DNA of 64,000 nucleotides from Emergomyces orientalis (lineage: Eukaryota; Ascomycota; Eurotiomycetes; Onygenales; Ajellomycetaceae): the NCBI GenBank assembly GCA_002110485.1, contig MOWL01000048.1:62001-126000 (forward strand), written 5' to 3'. Below the pieces are notes generated by a model. The model did no database searches and was not told the DNA's origin. It saw only the letters and a list, made by a program, of their open reading frames with translations. Positions 1 through 10,953 of the stretch are shown in pieces (the first letter of the stretch is position 1; each line of letters opens with the position of its first letter). A program made the translations under genes and the position numbers.

Positions 1-3000
1 TTTTTCTATCACTAACCCGGTTCGCCTAATGCCATTCTGTCATTGCTAGAGTACTTTTGGCTTTCACTTTAGTCAATGTTGACAGGCTCTCAAGGTGGCC
101 AAATGATCGGATATCAAGATGTCTGTCTGAACTAACAAGCCCTAAATATGTACAGTACATGTACCTACCCATCACCAGTGCCATTCTTACTTTGAAGAGA
201 CCCCGTGGCCCTCAGAGGCCGCTGACTGTCTGTCATGGCCTTTAAATTAAACTGTTTATCGGCTTATTTGACGAAAGGAGTGTATACGTCATTCATTCTC
301 TCTGCGCTGCTCTTTGGCGTCAAACTCTCAACAAAAAACCCACAAGCATAAACCATTGCCCACCCCAAAAAAAAGCAAAAATGCATACATCACTAGAGGG
401 GCCTGTTTCCCACACTATTCACAGGCCCGCGTGACTGATCTCCAAGGCTAGTGATCGGGTTAGTCGATTCCCCATCCATGGATTTTTGGCTCAGGCGCGA
501 AGCATTCAGCACTGAATCAACAAGAAGCAGAAGAAAAAGCAAATATCCATTCCCCTTTCAAGAGGAGAAGGGAAAGGGAAGTGGAAAGCGGATGAAGGAA
601 CAGGGAAAAACACCAGCCTGCTGTTCGGTTGGGAAAACGTACTTGCGACGAAAATGGAGATAAAGTTACAAGATCGAATCGTCAATGCATGCAAGCATTG
701 GCACATTTTAGGAGCACAGTGACCAACTGGCTGGGCCTCCGCCTCTTCTTTCTTTTTTTCCCTTTTTTCTTTTTTCACACCTCTGCGCTTTTTGCTTTTT
801 CTTTCCGTTTCTGCATGCATATCCATGGATTCGTTTTCCAAAACTGCACAGCTCAGAGGACTGCTGAGAATTTCATGGTATATCTTTAAGAAGAGTGAAC
901 TACGATCTTGAGTAGGAAAATCAGGGCCATAGCTACTTCTATCAAATCTGGATATGACAGATAATAACATAAACAAGAAACAAAAAAACAATCGGACCTA
1001 ACGAATTCTTGGAGACTGATACGTCCTAGGCTCCAAGCCCCTCTCCTTTTCTTTTTCCCAATTTTGTGTGTTTGCTTCTTTTAAGGCTAGCCTCATTTCT
1101 TTTTTCGTCTGTTTCGACGCAGTGGCGCGCGCCACACGGCATAGCAAAAAAAAGGAGCCCCTCATGAACTGATTTTTCATAATGACGAGGCATTGGAATG
1201 AGCAAAGGAGGGCCGACATGGCCTACCAGTGCAGCGTTTTTTCAAATCGGCTTTCTTACTACTGTGGAGCTGGGTGTCAAGGGGTGTTTCATGTGGCTCT
1301 TTGCGCAAATGCGCCTTAGTTAAGCATCACTTTCTGTCGAAAGCATGCGCCCTCTTCACCCTACCCCCCAACCCCCCACCCAAAACCTTCGTAAACCTAG
1401 CATTTTCAAAGGCTGTTAAACGCTAGGGACGAAAATCGCACCCTTCCGACTCCGTTTCGCAGCGGAGGACGAGGTTTGTGTTTTCGTGGAGGGTCGCTCC
1501 CTTGTCACCTTTAGGGAGGAGGAGTGAACCAAGAGACGATCCAAGCTAGTAACTTTTGGGGTGGATCGTTACCTATTTTTCAGAGTCTGGGGGTCTGCAC
1601 GTTCTTGTTGATTGATCGGGAATTAGTGAGTTTCGTTCATCCGGTACGGAAAAAGCAACCCGGATGTAAGAAACAAGCACATTATTGTCCGGCTTTAATT
1701 CGAGGATTAAGACCCTCTTATCCAATTGGCGGAATGGCGACCTCTAGGAAGTTTTGATTCAGATCCCCCGGCTTTCCAAGCTGTGAGAAACAGCCTAGTG
1801 CGCTAGCATCAGCATGTCAGACAAGCACCAAGCATCACGAACGGACCCAAGCTGGCTTGCTCCCTTCAGAAAATAGAAAAAGAAAAAGAAAAAGAAAACA
1901 TAATCTTGCTCCAAGCCTGTGGAAGAAAAGAAGAAAAATGGGGGTCTTGGAGATGTCCGGCGCATGATTTTACCCTCTTCTTCCCGCCGTTTCCTGACAA
2001 TCATAAACATTTTCTTGGGCGCGGGAGATTTACCTGAAAAGCTGAGCCAATCCTACCGCGGTCGCCGCCAAATCCCAGGGCCAGAACCATCTCTTTTGGG
2101 TTTAGTGTGGATTCGATTACCCTTGATTCCAACAAGTTCAAACGGATGCCGCAGATCGGACACTTAACGAGCGATATCCCGTATTGAAAACACGGTTAAC
2201 TCACCAGGATCAGGATCCCAAAAAGTCCGCCGGATCACCGATTTCGCAAACAAAATAATACCCCCGAACACGAGTGGGCAGATATCCACTTTGTAAAAAA
2301 CACCCCGACGCCACGGCGCCGTCGTTCTCTTTTGCCTTGGTTAACGAACCACGCGTCTTGCACCCCAAAATGGGCAGCAAAAGAATGCCCAGGTGACGAT
2401 GGGTATCGTTTCGTTTCTCGCCAATAGAGCTGCTGGAAGATGTCGCTGTGCTTCCCCGCTGCCTTGGGATCCGGGGATATTGAAATTTCCAGGTCGTGAA
2501 ACGCGGTGTGCCCCCTGTAAAATATCACTCCATCTGGAGCTGCTTGCACAACGCTTGTGAGATAAAAGATATACCCCGAGGCTGTGCAATGGTTTTCGGA
2601 AGGCAATCAATCGAGATTCCAGTTTCCATACACCTATTGTGTCTCTCACCCTGGGAATAGAAAACATGTGGACATCCTTCAGTCGCTGGTCACATTGAAC
2701 CCAATTACGATGATAATATTGGGCACCTCTACTCTGTACAAAATACCATTCGCTGGCTGCAGAGAAAATTTCTGCGAGACAACGAGCGGGCTTTATCTGC
2801 TGGACCCTGGAAACCGGGGAAGTGGGAAATGCAGCCTGGATATCAATAGCTGCAATATTTTCTGCGGCAAAAAAAAAAGGCTGTAAGTGAGAAACCAGTA
2901 GACGACGTGTTTCGCCCACCGCTTGGCTATCAATCGCAAGCTGCAGATGTATGTGTGTTCATAGATATGCGTAGGTAGGAGGGAAGTCAAAATATCGAGG

Positions 3001-4131
3001 CATGGAAAGTATCCGTAAGAGCCCAGATGAACATTAATGGCCTGCACATATTATTTAACCGTGCTGATTTTGATGATACGACGCTGAGATTGATAACTTT
3101 TTCTGCCACCCGATTTAGGGTTAGGGCTAAATACATTTTTTTACTACGAGGATATCAAAAACCCTGCTGCTCTATAGCCTTTCCCAAGAACATATACACA
3201 TCGCACAATACTGTAACTAACCTCCATATATATCCCCCCGAAAGATGTTACATTCAAACTCCGCTGAAACGCTCAAAGTGTGGCTAGCATCACATCTCTT
3301 ATTCGTGAGTGTCTTCTTGGTTCGATCAGGTCTGGCCATTTGATATTCGAGATAAAGCCGTATACATCTTCAATTAAGAATATAGATGGGGGATGATGGA
3401 GAGAAGAGGGCATAATATAGTTTATTTAAGCAACGTTTTTCCTTTTTTTCGCCTTTTCTTTTTCCTTTTGTTAGGTTTGTTTTCTTTTGTTTATTTTTTT
3501 ATTGTGGTAACTTTATTTCAACAACAAAAGGGCAGACCTGAGGTGCAAAAGAGGCCGGTTTTGGAGACCCTTTCGGCCATCACCAAAGCTTCTCTACACT
3601 CCACTAATACGCCAATAACAGTTTCCACAGTCGAGCCCCCCCACCATGTCATCGATCCTATTTCTCCTTGTTTTGCGTTAGTGCCATGTGGGCGGAGCCA
3701 TCATACTTTACGCATTTCCACTGGAAAGCGCATCCCATATGCCTGGGTCATGGCCATGATCTATACTGGCCTATACACCACGTCCGCCCACCCAGCCCTA
3801 TGTGTTCATTTGTTTCTCCCTCCTGTTTATATGCCCTCTCTAAGCCAGGCGGCCGCCTGGTAACCCCATCAGCCTTAGAATAGTTGTGCGAGAGATATCC
3901 CGAACCTAGGAAGTGCCCATAGCTGGTTCGCCGGTCGCTGTGGGCACTTCATGAATACCAATCATAAAGTAAATCTGTGGCACAAGTAGGAGTTGGCATT
4001 TTTTGGCCATGACTCCTCATAGTGTACACGGCGCCGTTGGAATAATAGCAAGCCCTATGGCTCACGGGAGAAATCGGCCAAACTCAGAACCTAGAAAGGG
4101 CGCGGGGCTTGATGTCAAGATAACAGCGGGA
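1..4131. other. Gene-poor interval, no supported gene
   Basis: I found no reading frame here with recognisable domains or coherent exon-intron structure. Open stretches exist, the longest being 192 codons on the minus strand at 2341-2919, but they have mixed composition and no similarity I recognise, and one of that size is expected by chance in a window this large. The interval contains pyrimidine-rich runs (about 750-800 and 3430-3510) and one GTACAGTAC motif at 150-158. Confidence 0.6.
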
Positions 4132-5850
4132 TTAATCGACAAACGGCGGCCATTCTTTCCTCCACATTCTCCTCTCTTCTTCATTCAGTGCAAATTCCCA
4201 CATGATGAAACTCCTCCGCTTCGCCCAAGGCAGCTTCGCTTCATCACACTGATCCGGCCGCAGGATCCCTTGTTCAGGGAAGAGATCTTCAAGCGATTCA
4301 CGAATCGATTGCATTGCTTGCATCCCAAGTAGATAACCGTTCACATCCCTTTCAAACTCCTCCTTCTCTGTGTCGGAGAAGAGAAAGGAACATTTACATC
4401 CACCAACGACGGGGAGTTCCGACCATTCGCTTTCCAGCTCAGCAACCCGGCCTAGATAGGCTGCTTCCCCATCTACCGAAAGATTCCGCCCAAGAAGCAG
4501 CAGGTCAAAACTTGCTGTTCTTTTTTATATTCCAGGACATTGTATAGGCGATAGTTACTTTTATGAATAAGTGTCCTGTAAAGGGTGCCAAGGACTTGCT
4601 TAGCGTATAAGGCATTCACTTCATTTTGAGCGTTGCTGCTAAATGCATTGGAGTTGTCTGGAAGTCGAGGCCGCTCCAATCCATGGAGCTAAGATCCACC
4701 ATGATCCAGGAAATATGGCTGGCGTGCGTGATAGAATAGAGGAGCAATCTCAGTAGATTGTCAGCCCATAATTCCCATTATCGTCATTGATGCGTCAGGG
4801 TTCACACAAATATTTTCAGCGTGGAGATCGCTGTGCCATAGACAAGCAGATACAATGGATTGGTCAGCGGGACAAGTGTATTGTATCCGATAGCTTTCGA
4901 TAGTTTTGAGCTTTTCCTTCCTCGTAGGCTGATGAGTCCTAGGAGCATATAGACCAAGTTGAGATTTGGCAGTTGGGCAATATTATTCACACATGACATT
5001 TTCCCGATCGCATATGCCAGCCAGCTATTCCTCCAATGTTGGCCCAGCAAGCGCTTTCGCCTATAGCCAATATATGTCACGAGAAGTAGAGCCACTTACA
5101 TGGACTGCTGTCGAACTCAACTGTTACTCTTCCACCATCAAGCCATTCCCGTCCTGTTGAGGGCCCAACAGCGAACTTCTTGTCTGAAAATCCGTCGTGG
5201 AGAGGTGCGTGGCTGACCCCAATTAGATCTTCGACAGAGTAAAGACTAAAGACTACCAAAATGAGTAAGGGTAGTTTCCATCCAAGCTTCCTGGTACTAT
5301 GCGATATCCTTGGTTAAAGAGAATCGGTCATCGAGTCTCATGGACGAACCAGACTGAATCTAGCGGCACGCGAGAGACTTTCTCCATGATGATGTATTCG
5401 GCACCCACATTGTTTTATTCTGCGAGTTCCACGTGTGCACTTTTGGCACGGGAATCTTGCAACCTTTCGCATCTGGGATAGAGCTAGCATCATTAGGATT
5501 GCCTATAAAAGTTTCTAGGTTGAATGAAGGAGAGACGAGGGACGCATTCTATTGTGGCAACCTCGCTAGCGGCGGTGAAATGAGGACGGCCAGCATCAGG
5601 GTTAGAAAGCTTCACGACAACTTGGGCGCCGTTGTCCATTGTGAGCCCGGAAACCTTGTTATACATTCCGTCGGGGTATTTTTCAAACTTTGATACACAC
5701 CAACGGCTGTTGCCTCTGCGGGGGCAGGCTCATTGACATTGAAGCTGATAGACCGCCCTACCATTCCAGGCACTTCATCACGGACAAACTGGCCTCGCGT
5801 GTAGCGGAAGAAGTTAGAGCCTTGAGAAATTCCTACCTCGCATAAAATTT
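4132..5850 (-). pseudogene. Broken AIM9-like aminoglycoside-phosphotransferase-family gene
   Basis: Fragments in several minus-strand frames line up, in order, with the fungal AIM9/APH family (protein-kinase-like phosphotransferases, function mostly unknown). From the 5' side they are: NFFRYTRGQFVRDE near 5790; KFEKYPDGMYNKVSG then GRPHFTAASEVATIE at 5540-5690; VGAEYIIMEKV near 5400; KKFAVGPSTGREWLDGGRV at 5130-5200; the catalytic loop LWHSDLHAEN near 4825; QSTEIAPLFYHARQPYFLDH at about 4705-4760; and a tail ending RRMWRKEWPPFVD at 4135. Breaks are visible. A TGA at 4761-4763 stands where the family has the Trp of DWQ, a TAG lies at 4689-4691, and several frame changes cannot be explained by clean introns. 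The catalytic His-Asp-Asn residues survive, which suggests fairly recent decay. The family identity comes from motif memory, not a search. The 5' end is uncertain and may reach 6130. Confidence 0.75.
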
Positions 5851-6700
5851 AGTAAGTCCATACACCGTAGATGTCGTTAAGGGGGAAGGATATAAACCTA
5901 CCTGCCCACCGCGATATCGTTCTGAATGGGATGGTTCTGACTCATTTGATATGGGCTGGGATGGACGAGAATTCCAACCCAAGCTTTGTCGGGAGGAGAC
6001 GGGATCGAGACCAGATAATCATAACCACAAACGGTGGCTAGGGAAGACAGGGGCCAAAAGTTCAGGCGAGAAGCACGTAAAGATGCATGCCTCCTGGACT
6101 TGCGATCCCCTGATGTTGCTATATTAATCACGTGATATCGCCTCTCTCTGCAGAGACATTGTTGATGGCACTATCCTTGCATCAAAACGCTGTCGAAATT
6201 TCCATTTCTACACTAACTGGGTAACTACAGCACATAAAGCCCCTGATCCTGGCTCTCGCGGCGTGCCGCCGTGTTCTTTTGGAGGAATGCCTGTACATGC
6301 ATGCTGCCCCCGAGGAGAGAAGTTTTGTCTGTAGCTCTTGCTATCAGCTTTCGGTGCAGAAGAATGCCACTCGCACTGCGTAAAGTAGGTGCCCTTCGAG
6401 TTTTATGTACGGTACAAGATCTCTTTGGCAGAGCTAACCTAGGTATCCGTCCATAACTAGTTAGGTAGCTGAATATAAATCAAAATCATTGGGCCAAAAG
6501 GAACATCGTTCAAGGATTTTGTGGCCCCAAGATCTTCTGACAGTAATCGGTTGAACCATCCAAGGAATCTGTGAGGAGCTCACTTCAGCTTCGCCTGCTA
6601 CCTGTCATTTTAACAGATGAGTCTGAGTGAGCTCCGCTGATCTGGCATCATCAAAGCGGTGATAACGGCAGTCGAATTCCTAAACAAGGGTCTAGCCACC

Positions 6701-6719
6701 AAAAAAAAAAAAAAAAAAA
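6701..6719. repeat. Poly(A) tract, 19 nt
   Basis: This is an uninterrupted run of A. There is no adjacent coding sequence or target-site duplication to suggest a retroposed copy. Confidence 0.9.
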
Positions 6720-7649
6720 GTCGAAATTTCTTCTCAACATCGGAGACGTATTATTTCAGATCGCGCCCCTACGCCGGGGCATATCAACTTGCATCTTAAG
6801 GGAAAAAAGCACCCGGCCCATAGGTGTTCGATCATTGGATCCTTGTTGGACACTTTGACATCAGTCGACATACCATATTGTCCCAAAACCCATCGTTGGC
6901 TTATACGGAGTTTAAATTCCGGAGCCCGATCCTCCATAGGACATCGGGGCCCAGGTCCATCCGCTCCTCGGGATCGATGCGCTGTGTAGGTATAGTTCAT
7001 GAATAAAAATGCAACGAATAAAAAATGGCTACGACGTGAATTAACTACCTGGGTACTTGGAAGGGGGCGCAGACAGATCCTCCTCATCTGGCTCCATCAA
7101 GCTCCCCCGAAAAGCACTCGACCTTAATTCCTCGAGCGATGTGGTCTTTGTATTTTGGCGGGATGTTCTTCAAACCTGAACACATGAGCCTAAGTTCAAA
7201 ATATGAATATGAACATTAATCTAACAAAACTCCCATCTACGCGTAAAAATGCAACGAGATGACGAAATTATATGTATGATAAAGGTGTACATAGACATAT
7301 AGAGACAAAATAAACTACAGATGTAGTAAGAAAGAAAAGGTAGTAATACTAATAAATAATAATCATAGTTGAGGGGAAGGAGAAAAAGGAAGAATACTCA
7401 TTATGGGAAATTTTTTTCCCTACAGAAAATATAACATAATAAGTTAGATAAACTACCCCAAACCAACTTTAACTTTCAATTTGACAGGAATAAAATAAAA
7501 CAAAATAAAATAAAAACACTTTCTCTCTTTTTCATATAATTTACCGGATTCCCAACTTTCTTCAAAAATTAAAAGAAAACGAAACCGCGGAGACGAGGTG
7601 CAAAGTGAAAAATATAGGGGGGGTTTAAAAAAAAATTGACGGTGATAAA

Positions 7650-7703
7650 GAAAAAGAACTTACAAGAAAATCAGAAGAAAAAGAACTTACAAGAAAATCA
7701 GAA
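7650..7703. repeat. Perfect tandem duplication of a 27-bp unit
   Basis: The unit starting GAAAAAGAACTTACAAG occurs twice back to back (7650-7676 and 7677-7703). The purine-rich unit lies in the AT-rich region downstream of the Tup1 gene. It looks like replication slippage. Confidence 0.9.
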
Positions 7704-7851
7704 GAGAAAAAACACCATAATAATAGCAACACTACGTAAACCATAAACACATAACAAAAGAGAATTGAAAATCAGAAAAGAAACGGGCAAAAAAGACAAA
7801 ATAAGTAAAAACCCTAAGAATGTAAACAACCCAGATAAACCTTTCTTATCA

Positions 7852-7915
7852 CCATTTCCCATTTCCCATTTCCCATTTCCCATTTTTCATTTTTCATTTT
7901 TCATTTTTTCATTTT
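7852..7915. repeat. CATTTCC / CATTTTT minisatellite
   Basis: Consecutive heptamers CATTTCC, about four to five copies, grade into CATTTTT and longer T variants. This is a low-complexity slippage array with no coding content. Confidence 0.85.
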
Positions 7916-8528
7916 TTTCTCTTTCATATTCCCCATCTTTCTCTCTACATACACTCTCTTCTCTTCTACCCATTACCCATTTTTTCCCCACAAGCCTCCC
8001 AGATTGAGAGATGAAATAGAATAGATAGAAGTAGATGAACAAGATAAGGGTAAATAGATAAGATGATTATCAAAAAGAAAAGGTGGGGTAGATTGATAAG
8101 GTCAGCAAGGCATATCCCACCAATATCCACAGAGAGGAGTGTAATAAAGCGCCTCCTTTCCCCTATCCCTCCCTTTTTTCCACCGCACGAATCTGTTCGT
8201 TATACCTTGTTTGTTTATTTTGCCTGTTGTGTTATTTTGTGCTTCGCATCACTGAGAGAGAGAGTGTATGTGTATATCATGTGTTGCATTATATATTGAG
8301 TGGCTGGATGGATGGTTTGTATTGGTGGGCAGTGGGGTCATCGTCTGAGGCGTGCGTGCGAGATAAAAGTTTTATGACCTTCGATCCCAGTTGGTATAGC
8401 TATTAACGTACGAGGGGTTTTATCAAGTTAGTATATTAACCTAGTATAACTAGTTAATATGCGAGGGTGACAAAAAGCAAATGGGGGAGAGGGAGGCAAA
8501 ATATGTGGTGGTGTATGTAGATCTGCGG

Positions 8529-10953
8529 TTACTTGGTTGGTGGTTGGTTGAACCGAAACCTGAAAACCGAAAACATAATAGTAAATAAACATAAATAATA
8601 CTGACCTCCAGATTCTAGCGCGCATGTCTCCGCTTCCAGTAGCAAATAGGTTCCCAGTTGGACTGGGTGCGACGGAGATGACTATTATTACCAGAAGGAG
8701 GGGACCGTTAGTGGTTTCTTTCCTCATGATGTACAACGAGACGAACAAAACAATCAAAGACTAACCCGAATTCTTATGACCCTGCAACATCATTTGTGCG
8801 TTTCCGGTAGCTGGATCCCAGAATTGCACGCCGCGATCCTTGGAACCACTCATCACCCAGCGTCCATCGGGCGTCAAGCAGACACTCAAAACGAAGTCCT
8901 GCAAAAAAGAAAAGAAAAAAAAAGACACGTTAGTATATTACAAACCATTGAGTACAAAATTTGGCAAAAAATACTATCATCAAAACTTACCTTGTGACCC
9001 TCAAAAGTCCGAACACACTTCCCACCTTTTGGACCCGCCCCGGGTACCATACCCCTCGGCGGCGTCAACTCCCACATTTTGATAGTCTTATCCAAACTCC
9101 CCGAGACGAGATCTCTGCCATTTGGCGCAAAGGCAACGGAGTAAACGCTATCCATGTGTCCGTCTGGGTTCTCAAGGCGCTCCACAAGATATCCAGTCGT
9201 GGTATCCCAGACCCGAACGCTCTTATCGAGAGATCCGGCAGCAACGAAACGCCCGTCGGGTGAGATGGCGACGGTGGTAACGCCATCTTCAATGCTGAGG
9301 ATGAGTTCCTGTTTGCCGTCGACGATATCCCAGAGGCGAACGGTTTTGTCGCCGGAGCCGGATGCGATGTAGCGACCATTGCGGGCGAAGTCGAGAGAGT
9401 AGATATCTTGCTCGTGACCAGAAAAGATGTGTTTGATGGTCCGGGTAGCAATATCCCATACCTATAGTATAAACCATTTTAGTTAAACTGTTACAAGAGG
9501 GAACGGGAATTGATACGATGGGAAAAGGAGATGTCCGTACTCTGATTTGTTTATCCTCGGCACCAGTAGCCAGGTATCTTCCATCAGGGCTAAAGCAGAC
9601 GCTGCGAATATAGAGGTCTCCTTCTTTATCCAGCACACTATCATCCTGCAGAGCAGTAACAAGCTGTCCGGTCGCAACGTCAAAGATCTGCGCAGAGCGG
9701 TTGCAGCCAGTAGCAACATATTTGCCATCATTGCTAAATCTGACACAACAAACAACGCTGTCGTGAACGAGGTGATGGACAAGGTCGACATCCAGAACGC
9801 GTGGCACCTCAGGGTTGAAAACGGCGTACCAATCCGAACCTTCTCGTTTTTGGCTTGGGGGGAGCTTGTCAGGATCCAGGTCTGCAAGTGTGTTTCCAAC
9901 GCGATAGCTTAGTTGCTGGCCTGGGGGCGTGGGACGGGGGATCTGAGGTGACGCGCGTGGATCAGGGTAGGCAACCTGGTGATTTTGCTGGGGGGTCGCG
10001 GGGCCGGGAGGTGCACGATTGGCTCTGCCTTTTCCGGGGCCCGGTGAAGAAGTCGGGGGAGGTGGAGGTCCATAGCCTGTATGAGGGTCATTAGAAACAC
10101 TTTTTTCTTCTGCGATTTTTCCTCTTCTATGGTGTAGCAGCGGGGGATCGGACTTTGGGACATACCATTGACCGCTGAGGCGGGCTGATATCCTCCAAAC
10201 GCACCTTGCTGTGGTTGAGGGGGTCCTTGTGCACCGGACCCAGGTTGTTGAAGAGCGTGCTGGGGTGGTTGTTGTTGGTCCTGTGGAGGAGGAGGGGGTG
10301 CAAGAGCGGGAGCTCCTCCACCTGGGTTAGTCATGATACCACCAAAAAGGTTTGCAGGGCCATGGCCAAGAGCAGGGGGCGGAGCTTGGGAAGGCCCAGC
10401 GTGTGTGGGCGGGCCTCCGACGTGAGACTGAGGTAGATGGACGCCGCGAGATTCAAGTTCCAATCGCAAAGTGCGTATTTCAGCCTCGTATCTGCTGCGA
10501 AGTAAGCACAGGAATGAAAACAATAACCAATTGGTTGATTTCTTTACAGGAGAATATTAAAAAGGAAGAGAGAGAAAGCACCTACTCTTGCTTCATTTTT
10601 ATCTGTGCCTGTTCCAACTGGTAAACTTTTTGTCTGATCATCTCCATCTCTTGGAGCTGACCAGTCACTGCCAATGGGATGTTCGTCAGCTAAAGATATC
10701 ACGCACTGCGAAAGGATAATTAATTGCGCTGGAGAAGAGAGGAAAAGCGCATGGCATGTCCATTTTCATGACGACATTTCCATCGATAAAAGGTATACTT
10801 TGAGAATTAAGAGGAAGATAGAATAAACGCACATTGATGCTCGAACTCCCCAGTACTCCGCGATTGGTTCTCATATTCCTGTCGTAGCTGGTCCAACAAC
10901 TCTGTTAAACGCGAGCTAGGAGCGGCAACCATGCCACGGTGTGGGTTATACAT
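8529..10953 (-). CDS. rcoA: Tup1/RcoA-type WD40 transcriptional corepressor
   Basis: Predicted 591-residue protein from eight exons: 10953-10833, 10667-10586, 10491-10166, 10076-9541, 9461-8991, 8898-8766, 8681-8606 and 8559-8529. The start MYNPHRGMV and the coiled-coil QLQEMEMIRQKVYQLEQ form the Tup N-terminal tetramerisation region, which binds the Ssn6/Cyc8 partner. A long Pro/Gln/Gly/Ala linker follows, then the conserved LADLDPDKLPPSQKREGSDW stretch and seven WD40 repeats (for example FSPDGRYLATGAEDKQIRVW and VSGSLDKTIKMWEL) making the C-terminal propeller. In the family this nuclear corepressor is recruited by DNA-binding repressors and controls growth, conidiation and morphogenesis. 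The final 31-nt exon codes only for the last ten residues, and the preceding 46-nt intron contains no in-frame stop. Length and domain order are normal for the family, and the gene appears intact. Confidence 0.95.

Larger units (their letters stand above)
5851..8528. other. Intergenic, AT-rich low-complexity DNA downstream of the Tup1 gene
   Basis: Most of 7180-8100 is A/T-rich with homopurine and homopyrimidine tracts and short tandem repeats. Its end next to 8529 probably holds the 3' UTR of the Tup1 gene. A minus-strand open frame at 5898-6131 could be a 5' remnant of the neighbouring phosphotransferase pseudogene, but no family motif is visible in it. Nothing else is supportable. Confidence 0.5.

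Noticed and set aside
2341..2919. 192-codon open frame on the minus strand
   Set aside because: No recognised domain, poor composition, and about one such frame is expected by chance in 64 kb.
3114..3126. TTTAGGGTTAGGG, two telomere-type units
   Set aside because: Only two units and no flanking degenerate repeats. Chance is enough to explain it.
6701..6719. Poly(A) run as the tail of a retroposed element
   Set aside because: No element body or target-site duplication could be seen upstream.
7852..7915. Regular CATTTCC repeats as a possible CRISPR-like array
   Set aside because: There are no unique spacers. It is a simple minisatellite in a eukaryotic genome.
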